Positions 11,005-22,313 of a DNA stretch of 64,000 bases are shown one piece after another. Location of the stretch: positions 2,008,531 through 2,072,530 of the forward strand of contig NW_006767435.1 of assembly GCF_000264995.1 (NCBI RefSeq), in the 5' to 3' direction. The translations under genes and the position numbers were made by a program. The notes beneath the pieces are model-generated. The model saw only the letters and a list, made by a program, of their open reading frames with translations, was not told the origin of the DNA and ran no database searches. Numbering within the stretch: the stretch's first letter is position 1; each line of letters begins with the position of its first letter. The stretch is from Punctularia strigosozonata HHB-11173 SS5 (taxonomy: Eukaryota > Basidiomycota > Agaricomycetes > Corticiales > Punctulariaceae).

Positions 11005-12315
11005 TCATACCCATGCCATTGCTATGATCGAAGCCAGACCAGCCACCATTAACGACGCGAGGCTGACGGTAGATCTGCTCGAGATGCTTGCACTGACGTG
11101 TGCGCCAGTTAGGTTGGATGCTGAGGATCCGCCCCACATCTGGAAGTTACGGAAGTAGGTGTGCATTTCGGACGATGGCGCCCAGGAAGAGTCAGATCCA
11201 CCATAGAATGTACTAAAAGGTGATGTCCTTGAGTTGCCAGCGATGTATGATGAGGAGAAGCCGAAGAACGCACGATAAGTAGAGTCCATTGATATTGACA
11301 GATTTGCTAGCGCGAAGCTGAAGGTTGTCTTGCTGGAACGCCTTCACGTCGTTGTAGCTGGAGACAGGGCGATGAGCGCGACAACGAAACTGCGTATGAC
11401 AGAGACGTACTAGAGCTCGACATTTCCGTTCGCGGTGTCTACAGGATCGTTCATCTGAACGACCAGAGTGATTCGGTTCCACCTATGCAGCGCAAAGGTC
11501 AGCATAATCAATCGAATTCGCTGACACGTAACGTACTCTCCAGCCAAGAAGCTGAACGATCCTCGATGAATGCTCGTCCCGAAGTCGGAATTGCAAATGA
11601 TGTCGTCGTCTTTGCAGAGCCCGTTTGGCGTCGGAATGTACGCATACACCTCTCCGGCACCCCCTTTCCTCCACATCGTTCTCGTGCTGAAGCAGTCGGT
11701 CCCGTTAGGCTTGTTGCCTCCACTGCATCCCGTGTGGTTCTGTCCTCCCCTTAAACCAGCCATTTTCCCGCCCTTGACGAACTCGAAGCCCTGGTCGAAT
11801 GCGACCTCGTACGAGAGCACCATGCTGTCGAAAGCGGACCCGTCGGATGTGTTCCATAGGTTCTCCAGCTGCATGCCGGACGAATTCGAACCAAACGCAT
11901 TGGCCGGGTATGTGACCTTGAGCACTGGTCCGGTAGACGTTGGGGTGGCTGCAGGCGAGACCGCTGAGGTGATCACGGTCACGCCTGAGGCGGAGATTAT
12001 TTGCGGACCCGAGGGTGTACTGGATGTGGTGACCGTGCCAGACGCCGACGCAGTGATGGAAGACGTAAAGGGATCGTTGACGAACGCTATTCGGTCTGCG
12101 CCGTTCTGGATGCGTCCTTTGCTCAAGGACCAGCCTTGAACGATGAAGGTGTTGGCGTCGGAGGCGCCGAGGGTCGCGGTTGGGAACGGCAGCGAGGTGC
12201 TCGTCGTGAGAGACAACGCCGACGCCAACGCCGACGCTGCTGTCTGCGCGCTCGCCGAGTTTGCCAGGTACAGCGCTATGGCCGACAGAGAGAGGGTGCG
12301 AGTTGAGTGCATCAT
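11005..12315 (-). CDS. Polysaccharide lyase family 14 with GPI-type C-terminus
   Basis: This is predicted to cleave uronic-acid polysaccharides (glucuronan or alginate type) by beta-elimination, as known for fungal PL14. From ATG 12315 a signal peptide (MMHSTRTLSLSAIALYLA) is followed by an Ala/Ser/Thr-rich stretch. The family core then appears in order: LKVTYPANAFGSN, VLSYEVAFDQGFEFVKGGKM, AGLRGGQNHTGCSGGNKPNG, CFSTRTMWRKGGAGEVYAYI, RGSFSFLAGE, RITLVVQMNDP, NGLY joined to FSTFYGGSDSSWAP, and YFRNFQMWGG. The conserved Tyr/Lys/Arg region of the active cleft is present. The end is Ser-rich, then a hydrophobic tail with no charged end (LASLMVAGLASIIAMAWV), typical of GPI anchoring. It therefore likely stays on the cell wall or membrane. 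Three or four introns lie in the C-terminal half. Confidence 0.88.
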
Positions 12316-12679
12316 GGCAAGGATGAACAGGCGGTCGTGTGTCAGAGCAATACTCCAGTCATTGACCAGAACCCGCCGGAAGAGACAACGAGCAAGTACA
12401 CAAGAAAAGATCTCCCGCGTTCCGCAGGCGATGCATCTCACCACACGGCAACACGAGGTGAACGGGTGACATTGCACAGTATGCGTATAAGATCGCCATC
12501 TATGCTACACTGTGGTACATTACGTGTACTAAACGAAAGGATGGACATGAGTGTACAACTAACTACGATAAAATGAAAAAAGTTCGCAAATTAGGGAGAT
12601 AATACAGAAATAAAGCAGTCATTGACCCTCACTAGCCAGCGGCTCGTACGTCTCGTCCCAGCCATGTACCAAGCAGCGC
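12316..12679. other. Intergenic between two minus-strand genes
   Basis: AT-rich patch near 12530-12610; holds the 3' end of the upstream gene and the promoter of the lyase. No motif recognised. Confidence 0.4.
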
Positions 12680-14380
12680 TCAGAGATCAAGTAGACCCCT
12701 CGCACCTCTCCGCGTGCCGTCTCGCATTCGTGATCTCCTGGCAGTCGGAGCCGTAGACGGTCGGCCCAACACGGTCTGCTTCGTCGGCGAACCCGACCGC
12801 ACCTTCAGCGATGGCGGTTGCGGCACCGAGCTCGCTTTGACGCTGTTGAGCGAGCCGCTCCGCTTCACCGATGCGCCTACCATGCGCCGCGATGAGCGCT
12901 TGGGTCGCGGCGGCGGCGGGCCACCTGGTGAGGGTAGAGGTGACGGCGGGACCGAGATGGAGGCAAGCGCTTTGGCCGGAGGCGGAGTGAGCGGGGGCCG
13001 GCTCTGCGCCTCTTCCATGGTGGTACGTGTCGGGGGAGCGGAAGATGGAGCTACACGACTGAAATGCGGATCGAGCCGCGAGTCGGGCTGTGGCGTCGTC
13101 GGGCCCCTGGCCGACGGGCCCATGGGCATGGCCTTGGCAATCTCGGTGTTCAGCCCCACAGGCCGCACCTTGCGGGAGATCAAGGGTTCCCTTCTGGGAG
13201 AAGCCGCAGGAGCGGTAGCTGGTTTCGGCGTCTCGTAGATCTTCTCGGCTGCTAAACCAAATGAAGGCTGACGCGCGGGATGCGAGGCCTGATAAACCAT
13301 CGGTGGCGCGTCTACAGGCGGGGTGGGCGGTATCGGAGGCAAAGGAGTGCGCGTGAACGTCGGCTGCTGTCGTACCCTGGTCGGACTTGATTCCCGGGAT
13401 CCCGACGCAAGAAGGTCTGCGGAAGCCATGGACGGTATGGCATTGCGCGCGATGAATGCTGCGGTCGGACCGGATAAAACTGAATCCGCCGATGAACGGC
13501 GCGAACGGGCCAATTTCTCATGCATATCGTGCGGAGCAGAGCCATGTGAGTAGATGGAGGCGGTTTCGACGGAATGGCGCTTCAGCGTGCTCGCTGTGCC
13601 CTTGCGTTCGGGTTCTGGGTGGAATTGGTTGTAGAACACAACTTGAGGTTCGCGATTAGGCGCGCCGTAAGGAGGCACGGCTTGCGGTTCGCGGGTAGGC
13701 GATCCGTAGGGAGCGAGCTTGGTGTTCCAGGCGACAGGTACCTGTTGTACGGTCCACATCTGCTTGAAGCCCGCCTCCGGAGACGCCTGCTCCTCCGGAC
13801 GAGGCGGACGCAGCGGAGGGACCTTGACCTGGTCTGCCGAGCGACCCGTGGAAGGCGGCGAGTACTTGAGGTACGATTTATCCGCCGAGCGACCGGTAGA
13901 AGGCGGCGAGTATTTGAGGTACGATTTGTCGCTTTGTGCCCTTGAGCTGAGGGACGACGGCCGCAAAGCGTCGACTGGTATTTGCGCGGTCGGTAGACCA
14001 TGACCGAACGGCGCAATCGCCCCGTCGGCGCCGGCGGGGAAGGCGATCAACTCCTGTTTGCGGCGTCGGGCGCGGCGACGCGATATGCAGCAGTAGATCA
14101 CGGTGAATAGAAGGCCGAGAACGACGATCCCACCGGCGATGGCAATTCCTATAATAATGGGCATGGAGAATACGGGCGCGGAGGAACTGGGGGAGGCGCT
14201 GGGTGCGGACGACGTTGTGGATGAACTGGAGAGAGTTGAAACTGATGCGATGGAGATAGTTTGAGTCGGCCCGCTCGTTTCCTCCGCCATGACTTGGGGT
14301 GCTATCCTTATTACGGGCGTTGCACTTGTCGATGGATCCGCTGTCGTAGAGACGACCGAAATGGCGCGCACCGCCTCCAA
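12680..14380 (-). CDS. Ser/Pro-rich single-pass membrane protein
   Basis: A long open frame of about 566 codons. A Ser/Thr-rich outer segment (TLSSSSTTSSAPSASPSSSA) leads into one strong membrane helix (IIIGIAIAGGIVVLGLLFTV), a CC pair, and a basic stop-transfer stretch (RRRARRRKQ). A long cytosolic tail follows, rich in Ser, Pro and Arg, with polyproline runs (PLPPIPPTPPVDAPP; GGPPPPRPKRSSRR) that could bind SH3 or WW domains. The tail has a two-copy 16-residue tandem repeat. The architecture is like the many basidiomycete Ser-rich wall-sensor-like proteins, but no specific family is assigned. The start at 14380 is only the first Met of this frame. A 5' exon in 14441-14794 is likely, because such proteins normally carry an N-terminal signal and ectodomain. 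The C-terminal end is firm. Confidence 0.65.
   Translation of the reverse strand: MEAVRAISVVSTTADPSTSATPVIRIAPQVMAEETSGPTQTISIASVSTLSSSSTTSSAPSASPSSSAPVFSMPIIIGIAIAGGIVVLGLLFTVIYCCISRRRARRRKQELIAFPAGADGAIAPFGHGLPTAQIPVDALRPSSLSSRAQSDKSYLKYSPPSTGRSADKSYLKYSPPSTGRSADQVKVPPLRPPRPEEQASPEAGFKQMWTVQQVPVAWNTKLAPYGSPTREPQAVPPYGAPNREPQVVFYNQFHPEPERKGTASTLKRHSVETASIYSHGSAPHDMHEKLARSRRSSADSVLSGPTAAFIARNAIPSMASADLLASGSRESSPTRVRQQPTFTRTPLPPIPPTPPVDAPPMVYQASHPARQPSFGLAAEKIYETPKPATAPAASPRREPLISRKVRPVGLNTEIAKAMPMGPSARGPTTPQPDSRLDPHFSRVAPSSAPPTRTTMEEAQSRPPLTPPPAKALASISVPPSPLPSPGGPPPPRPKRSSRRMVGASVKRSGSLNSVKASSVPQPPSLKVRSGSPTKQTVLGRPSTAPTARRSRMRDGTRRGARGLLDL
13833..13928 (-). repeat. Two-copy 48 bp in-frame tandem repeat
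   Basis: Units 13833-13880 and 13881-13928 differ at a few bases, yet both encode the same 16 residues (DKSYLKYSPPSTGRSA, apart from the boundary residue) in the cytosolic tail of the membrane protein. Conservation of the tyrosine-containing peptide suggests a duplicated short linear motif. Confidence 0.85.
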
Positions 14381-15234
14381 GTGAACGCCCTGAGCCGTCG
14401 GTGCTTGACCGAGGCTGCGATCTGTGGAGGTGCGCGGTAACTACGTGCGGACGTTAGCAATCTCAGGGTTATCGGGACGAGCGACAACTTGCCTGGGCGT
14501 GGACATGATATCGAGAGAGGGAGACCATATAAGCCGGAAAGTGAGGACGATGGCTGTTACCAGCAACTCAGCCAGGGAGTCTGTGAGGAAAGTATAATCA
14601 GAACGACGAGCAGTGCAATCGCCGCCTGTGAAGTAATATAGTACTTTGAAACGGAAGGAAAAATAGGAAGGAGGCTCTGCCGGCGAAGGGGAAATGGGCG
14701 GCCGGGCGAAGTGAGAGGATATTTCTACTGCGGACGTTGAGGCGGTTGCAAGTCTCGCTCGCAACTGCGGCAACCATCGGGTCGCGGTCGTCATCTTGAT
14801 GAGGACATGAGGAAGCGTAGATCATCTGGGTTGATGGTAACAGCCGGGGGGCTCCGTATGTTTATGTCTCGGGTCGAGGCACATTCAGGAGTAAATCAGC
14901 CAGTTTGATGGGTCGGTGGGCCTGATCAAGACCGTCCTTTGGTAGATATATTCGGATCAGTTCAACATTCTCCCAGCGGTCTGACAGTCATGGTGGTGAG
15001 TAGCGACCAGGAACAGGCGGTGCCCGATTCAGTGGCCACCTGATCCATCTCCGGGCATCACGCAGACCATTGAACGCGGGTCCCAAAATTTCGATCAGTA
15101 ACGCTATTAGTACCATCTCCTCTCCTCATCTCGCCCACCGGGCGCTGGCTTCATTTCGCCAGAAACGCGTTGTACAACACATCAAGCATCTGGATACTCG
15201 TAGACCTTGACGGCCGTCCTAAATGCCTGTAGCC
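14381..15234. other. Divergent intergenic region, probable 5' exon of the membrane protein
   Basis: A minus-strand frame at 14441-14794 (starting MTTATRWLPQLRARL) may contain 5' exon(s) of the membrane protein gene, though I could not fix the splice. The rest is shared promoter with the ABC ATPase gene. Confidence 0.4.
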
Positions 15235-18200
15235 ATGCCCACTGCCTCCGACCGCTTCGCGCCCATCTTCGAGGCACTGCGCACGGCGCCAACTGGTCCT
15301 GGTACGATGCCTTGGTATACGGGTCAAAAGAACATTGCTGACATACAAGGTCATAGATGCTAAGGCCGCAGCAGACAAACTCGCCCGCGAAGTGTTGAAG
15401 GCCGGCCTGCAGTCTTTGAGGTACGGTAGATAGCAGCCAGCTTACACGTGAATGCTCATCGGGTGTACACAGCGACGATGGGATACTCGATACGTTACAC
15501 GCATACGCTGCGAACAAAAAATCCGGGTTTGAGCGCGAATCTGCCGGCGTCGCTTTCCAAGCGCTTGCCTCCACCCTTGGAACGCCAGTTGCCCCCCTCC
15601 TGCTCCCTTCTCTCCCGATCCTTTTCGACTTGTATATGGACAAGGGCGAGGTTGTTCGGGCAGCAGCCACTGCGGCCAATAAGGCGATCTTGAAGCTTTT
15701 CCCACCCGAAGCGACATCGCTCGTTTTCCGTCAGCTCGAGGTAGTCCTGGATTCCGGAAAATGGGGCGCCAAAGTTGGCGCGCTTGATGCGATCAGGGCC
15801 TTTGTCCCATCTGCAAGAGAGCAGGTAGCGAACGAGCTAGGCGCGGTGTTGCCAAAGGTGGAGGGCGCAATGCATGACACGAAGAAGGAGGTCTCTTCCG
15901 CGGCTATCAAATGCGCCACGGCCCTTTGTAGCACGCTCGCGAATGCGGATCTCACAACTCACATACCTGCACTGGTCAAGTGTATGTCCAACCCAGACAC
16001 GGTGCCGGCTTGCATCAAGTCTCTCTCCTCCACCACGTTCGTTGCCGAAGTCACCGCCCCGGCGCTTGCCGTGCTTGTCCCCCTCCTTCTCCGCGCGCTC
16101 AATGACCGCAGTATGGAGGTCCAGCGTCGCACTGTGGTCGTCATAGACAACCTTGTCAAGCTTGTGCGCACGCCAGCTGTCGCCGCCCGTTACCTCAGCC
16201 CGCTGGTCGAAGGTGTTGAGAAGATCGCCAAAGGCGCCGCATTCCCTGAGGTCCGCGCCTTCGCGGATACCGCCCTCAAGACCCTTCTCAAAGCCGGTGC
16301 CTCTGCGAGCGCTCCACCCCCGCCTGCTCGTGACACCCAGGGCGAGATCGCAGCTGCTCGGGCTGCGATACTGATATGTTTGCCTCAGGAACTTCTTCTC
16401 GTATCGCAAGCGACACCGAACGGGCCCCACGAACCTCGCCACTCTCTCCTGGCTAAGGTGATCGATTTTGAGGCTGCTTTAGTGGCGGATCTTGTCCATG
16501 ACCGCGACTTCGATAATCTTGGCGCTTGGAAACGCTGCGTAGGCTCGTTTCTGGACCCGTGGCTGGGACCAGATACCGATGGTTCCGTGGTTGCGGAGCG
16601 GGTGCGCACACATTTCGAGGCGATAGATCGTGTATGTTGTCATTCTCTCTGCCCGCTTGCAGCCCTCATAACGACTCATATTCTCACAGGCTAGATTTGC
16701 TCCTGCCGTCGATAATTCAACAGATGAAGGAGAGCTGTTATGCGACACTGTCTTCTCTCTTGCATACGGCGCCCTTCTTTTGCTTTCGCACACGCGTTTG
16801 CGTCTCTTCCGCGGTCGGCGCTATGGCATTCTCGGCCCGAACGGTGCTGGAAAATCGACCCTTATGCGCCAGTTGCGGGATGGCAAGGTTGAAGGCTTTC
16901 CGCCTCAAGACCAGCTCCGTTGTGTGATGGTCGAGCATTCGCTCCAGGGCGAAGATGGTTCACTGTCTATCATAGATTTCATCGCCGCTGGTATGTTGAA
17001 AGGGCCATATACATGCATCATTAGACTAACGATTGTGCGTTTGCCTCAGATAAGCAGCTCAAGGATGTGCCTCGGGCGAAGATACGTGACCAGCTACTGG
17101 AAGTCGGTTTTGACGACGCCCGGCAAGCGGAGACTGTAGGGGGCTTGTCCGGTGGATGGAAGATGAAGCTTGAGCTTGCCAGGGCCATGCTGTACAACGC
17201 CGATCTGCTCCTTCTTGACGAACCCACCAACCATGTACGTGCCCTAGTTCACGCTGGGATCAGCATTCGCTAATATGTGTTTAGCTCGACCGCGCTTCGG
17301 TGACCTGGCTAGAAAACTACCTTAAATCCCAGACAAATGTTACTTGCTTAATTGTTAGTCACGATTCAGGGTACGTTCGCCCACATTATCTACGATAAGA
17401 TCGAAGGTAAACGGGGCACAGATTCCTAGACAATGTAACAACAGACATCATGCATGTATGTGAAAAATCCTGCTTTAGGGCTGCGCTGTTTGCTTATGAT
17501 ATCATCCTAGTACGAGGGCAAGAAACTTGTATTCTATAGAGGGAACCTGTCCACGTTCGTAGAGGGCCACCCAGAGGCCAAGTCATACTATACCCTTGCC
17601 GCCACATCTATCAAGTTCGCTTTCCCGCCTCCGGGCTCACTCATGGGTGTTCGGAGCAACACCCGTGCCATTCTCAAGGTCAACAATTGCACGTATACAT
17701 ACCCCGGGAAAGACAAGCCGAGCTTGTACAACGTCAGCTGTGCGCTATCGCTATCGAGGTAAGCTCCGGCTTCGCTTAGAACGGGACGGAGACTGATGGA
17801 GCAACACAGCCGTGTCGGTGTCGTCGGGCCTAACGGCGCCGGCAAGTCGACCCTGATCAAGCTCATCACCGTGCGTTTCCGCGTTGCTGCTGTTTGGTTT
17901 GCTGGCTGAACCGCGAACAGGGCGAGACAGAGCCTCAAGAAGGTACTGTGTACCGCCACCCCTCTCTTCGCATTGGCTATGTCTCCCAGCATGCTACCCA
18001 TCACATCGGTGCGCCCGTCGAGCTGAGACTGCAAATCAGTTATGTGTCCTGATTTAGTTTGTATCAGAGCATCACCTTGAGAAGACGCCTGTGCAGTATA
18101 TCCAGTGGCGGTTCCAAGACGGCTATGATCGTGAGTAGGCTTTGATCTGCGAAGATGTAGCTTCTAATCTTGAGCCTAGGCGAATTGCTCGAAAAGACCA

Positions 18201-19230
18201 CCCGTGTCCTGACCGACGAAGACAAGGCGCTTCTCGAAACCGAGTTCGTTGGAAGCAACGGTTCCAAACGGAAGCTCGAGGTTGGCGGTGCTCGCGTCTC
18301 CGTTTCGGTTGCTTTGAGTGCTAATCTCGTCTCGCACAGCTTATCATGGGCCGTCAGAAACTCAAGAAATCGCTCCAATACGAGGTCAAGTGGCGCGGGC
18401 TTGACCATCGTTTCAACTCCTGGATTCCGCGTGAACAACTGATCGAGAAGGGTTTCGGCAAGCTCGTACAGCAGTTTGATGACCTCGAAAGCTCGCGCGA
18501 GGGTGCCGGATCCCGAGAAACCTCGGGTCATCTTGTCCGGAAACATTTGGAGGACATCGGCTTAGATGGAGACATTGCGCAGTACAACGAGATCAGTGGG
18601 CTCAGCGGTGGTCAAAAGATCAAGTTGGTGATCGCGGCCTGCTTGTGGAACAACCCTCAGGTAATGTGCTGTTCGGACTTCAACCGCCATATTGGCTGAG
18701 ACGAAACCATAGATCTGCGTTCTCGACGAACCGAGCAACTTCTTAGACCGTGAGGCACTGGGTGGGCTCGCCGTCGCAATTCGAGATTGGGCTGGTGCCG
18801 TTGTCATCATCTCCCATAACGAGGAGTTCATCAGCGCGCTGTGTTCTGAGGTGTGGAACGTCGAAAACGGTCGCATGACCCACAAGGGCAAGGCGTCCGT
18901 CGTGGAAGACGCGTTCGACGATGCAAAATCTCCGAAGGGCAGCGGCGCCAACACGCCCGCTGGCAGAAAGGGGCGGACTCCCGCTGCGAGCGCAGCTGCT
19001 ACCCCGGCGGCTAGTGGCGATGAGGCGCAGGATGGGACGTCCACGCCTCCCGTGAAGAAGAAAAAGAAGATGACGAGAAACCAGATCAAGGCACAGGAGT
19101 ATGTGCATAGTCTTACTCCCCGCGGGATCGTGGATTGCTAACAATCACTTATAGGGAAAGGAGAAAGAAGCGCAAACTCGACTGGCTGTCCTTCGGAGGA
19201 CCCAAACCCGAGGATACAGACAGTGACTGA
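15235..19230 (+). CDS. NEW1: EF3-like ABC-F ATPase with chromodomain, New1/Elf1 type
   Basis: A cytosolic ribosome-associated ATPase related to elongation factor 3. Exons from ATG 15235 ([15 protein letters not shown]) give a HEAT-repeat half ([52 protein letters not shown]). The first ABC domain has Walker [10 protein letters not shown], signature LSGGW, Walker [11 protein letters not shown] and switch SHDSG. The second has [14 protein letters not shown] and DEPSNFLDR, so Ser replaces the usual Thr. Inserted in the second ABC domain is a chromodomain with a textbook core ([20 protein letters not shown]), as in this family. The C-terminus is basic ([20 protein letters not shown]) and ends in an acidic tail. 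The ESSREG and ISHNEEF contexts and the C-terminus are closer to New1/Elf1 than to EF3 itself. More than a dozen introns are present. New1 is known to act in translation termination/ribosome recycling, and fission-yeast Elf1 in mRNA export. Confidence 0.9.
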
Positions 19231-20096
19231 GGTCTTTTACTGAGGTTTGTGTTATTGTTTCTGCATGCGCATTAGAGCTGGACTTCAGTCCATTGTCACT
19301 GTACTTCTCTCTGTGATAGACATCTATGCACTGATAATACTTGTTGGATACGTTTCATGTCTGCGTGACGAGATGGTGGCGTGAGCTTGGAGACTCAGAT
19401 AGGGTCGTGACTGAGGGTATTGAATCAGATGATCTGATCAGCTTCGCACGCCAAGCTTGCTAAGTAAACTAAGTAGTAACATTCCGAGATGGAGAGTGGG
19501 TTTCGAGTATGCGCGTCGACGTCCGACCTTTGGACGGGACCTCGTCAGCAATCTACCGACCTACCTACCTACCTGCCTACCTACCTACCTATCTACCAAT
19601 GGAAATTAACGCGTGAGTCGTATCTGCTCTTGACATCGAGCTTTGCCCTTATTTGCATCTTTCAGAGGCTGATACTCCTCGAACACCGCGAGCTGTGACG
19701 ACGGTCAGCTGTCCGATAGTAGCGTGCGAAATACGTTTGATTGACCCCTAGGCCTCCTTCGTAAGCATACTCCACTAAGTAGCGCTTTCCAAATTCCGAA
19801 GGAGAACGAGACACGCGTTCCGAGACGGTTCAAAGCTGATGACAAACGTGACCGACCCTTGATCCGTACGGTTACGGAGGGTGATAGTAAATGCTCCGAC
19901 TCGGAGGACGCAAGGGGCCAAGCTCATATATGATGCATCATGTTCGACAAGCACATCTTGAGGTCCGAATTGTATACCTGTGCTACATACGTCTTCCCTT
20001 GAAACCTACCAGCAAAGACCGTCACGTCTGCCTAGCCCCGAGACATCACGCCGTACTCAGTATATTCAACGCGCAGAGGATATGGAATTGGCCAGG
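19231..20096. other. Intergenic between two plus-strand genes
   Basis: Holds the 3' flank of the ABC ATPase gene, a CTAC/CCTA microsatellite and the promoter of the SNG1-type gene. No coding signal recognised. Confidence 0.5.
19555..19597. repeat. CCTA tetranucleotide microsatellite
   Basis: About ten units of CCTA with two single-base interruptions (one G, one T). Confidence 0.85.
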
Positions 20097-22313
20097 ATGT
20101 CGAGCAGTTACCAAGCGTATTCAGATTCGCGCGACGACGTTGGGAATGGTATGAATGGTATGCCATATAGTGAATATTTGCCGTTCTGAGCTTGACGTTC
20201 ACCGATAGCACCTACGCTGCGCGAAGAAGGCTCCGGCGAAATCGAACCACGGACGGAAAGCACTGGACCCATGTTTTCTAGTCGATTCTTCGACAAGAAT
20301 CCCGAAAGCACAGTCAAGCGAAAGTTATACCTCACAGTTGTGGGCGGTGGGACGTTCACGCTCATATTGCTCGTATTCTGTGTTATGAGGTGGGTAACGG
20401 CGCTATTCGCGTTCAGACGACCCCACCGACGGATTTACCCCGATGCAGCATCTACTGGGGAGCTTTATGGAAGATCCGCAACGGAGTACACAACCTCAAT
20501 GGCTGGATAATAGTCAGTGTCTCCACCGCATATGATGTGGTTAAGCTCCGCTCACCGACGTGGACCGCAGGACTTCGACGGCGGAGACGTCGGGAAGGCT
20601 GTAACTGAAGGCTTTTTGAGCGCGACTGGGGAGAAGACCCAGATATCCTGGCATACCGTTCCCGCAGACCATTTTCCAGGGGGTTTGACCGATGTTGCGG
20701 CTCGCGTGTTTGACGAGAGGGCGTGGACCGCGGTCGCCAGTACGCTAACTCCGACTGAAACCTGCTACTTTGTCTAACATCGCACCGTTCTCCACAGTCC
20801 CGGCCAACACGACCGTCCGATTACAGGCTGCGCAAGCGTCCGCGGACAGAATGTACAACGGTAGCACTGCTGTGATGGCGTACGGGGTCGAGGCTCGCAA
20901 TGAGAACGCCTAGTCCGTCTTTTTTCTTTTCTTTTTTCTACTCGACGCTCAAGTCCATCTCATCCCGCAGTCGGACCTTCATCTTTCCACAGATTAGTCA
21001 GGTCATGGGGCAAGTGGCAGCGTCCTTCGCCGCTCAAACTGCAGCGAAACTGGGAGCCAGCGGATCGAACATGACCAACCTGGTCGCGACCGCGCCGCAA
21101 GTCGTTACCTCGCCAATTGGGTTCACTATGAATAACATCAAGCCATTTGACGTGCCGGTGTGAGCCCCACTGCATATCGCCAGATTGTTTGACCCGTCCC
21201 TCACACTCATGCAGAGCGACCGCTGTTAACTTCGTCGGCCTAATTTATATGGTCATTCTGACTGTATGTACAATGTCACTGCCATTGTGCTTGGATGCTC
21301 CGGTCTGACAGGCTTGTTCACTTTAGTTCAATATGGCGGTACGCAGCATCGGGTAAAGAGTGATTCGTGTTCGAGACTGACGTACAAATCAGATGACTAA
21401 CTTCGGCGGGCGAACGGTCGTCGCGCAGCTCGACAGGCGGCTGAACCTTCGTTCTCTCATCGCTATCCGGTTGGTGGTTCCGTTCATCTCGTATTTCTTC
21501 CTTTCCGTACGTACTTCATCTCGAAAATCATCGATAAGCGCTCTAAGGGGACATTCTACACAGCTGTTCTTTGCCTTGCTCAGCTTGGCGTTTCAAGTAC
21601 CCTTTGACCGGAAGTGAGTCTGCCTGACTGAACGCGCTAGATACGCCTGATCACCGGGGGATCAGGTTCGGACATGCCGGTTTCTTCATCTATTGGATGT
21701 TGACATATATCGCTATGCTTGCATTGTGAGTGACAGCAATATTATCTTGGCTTACTTGAGAGTACTGACAAACTTGCACGCTCAGGGGAATGGCACTTGA
21801 GGCACTACTTCCCTTGCTTACACTACGCTTCATCTCGTTGTTCTTATTGCTGTGGATAATCTGTGAAATCCCCTTTCTTCAATGCATGCATCCGTAGATA
21901 CTAATATGATCTTCCATCCGCAGCAAATGTCTCTGTTGCGTTGTTCCGTGCGTTGTTCTCCTACCCCTTCTTGTATCATCTGATTCTGATTTATCGTTCT
22001 TCAGCGATTGAAATCTTACCTACTATCTACCGCTATGGCTATGCCACTCCGTTCTACAACGTATCGCGAGCAGTACGAACCATCGTATTTGGGACGCGAA
22101 ATGAAGGTACGAACCGAAGGTCTTCCTTGGCGCGTTGAAAGAGTGCTGACTTTGAGATCTATAGTTGGAATGAACATTGGCATCTTGCTCATTTGGGTTG
22201 CGATATCGTGCGTGACCACTATTCTTATACAGTGGTGGAGGAGGCGCCAAGATGTTGCTTTGTACGAGCGGGAACAAGAGGAGCGGAGAGCGAACGAGAA
22301 GGAGGATGTCTGA
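20097..22313 (+). CDS. SNG1/DUF3533-type multi-pass membrane protein
   Basis: A multi-exon membrane protein of the nitrosoguanidine-resistance SNG1 family, yeast members of which sit in the plasma membrane and affect lipid asymmetry and drug resistance. An N-terminal cytosolic part (MSSSYQAYSDSRDD; FFDKNPESTVKRKLY) precedes the first helix (LTVVGGGTFTLILLVFCVM). A large outer loop follows with family features: FWGALWK-like region, IRNGVHNLNGWI, DFDGGDVGKAVTEGF, ISWHTVPADHFPGG, VRLQAAQASADRMYNGS and PFDVPV. Five or so helices come next (AVNFVGLIYMVIL; AIRLVVPFISYFFLS; LFFALLSLAFQVPF; HAGFFIYWMLTYIAM; ALLPLLTLRFISLFLL). The last block is LPTIYRYGYATPFYNVSRAV and IGILLIWVAISC, then a charged C-terminus (EREQEERRANEKEDV). 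More than ten short introns were inferred. The start could instead be the in-frame ATG at 20082. Confidence 0.82.

Noticed and set aside
11570-12139. Plus-strand frame of 189 codons
   Set aside because: Antisense to the PL14 exon, which has family motifs.
14441-14794. Minus-strand frame considered as a separate gene
   Set aside because: More likely 5' exon sequence of the Ser/Pro-rich membrane protein, but no splice could be fixed, so it was not added to that gene.
15837-16442. Minus-strand frame over the HEAT-repeat region
   Set aside because: The plus strand encodes clear EF3-family HEAT repeats.
19555-19597. Microsatellite considered as an array or terminal repeat
   Set aside because: Simple CCTA repeat with no spacers and no paired copy.
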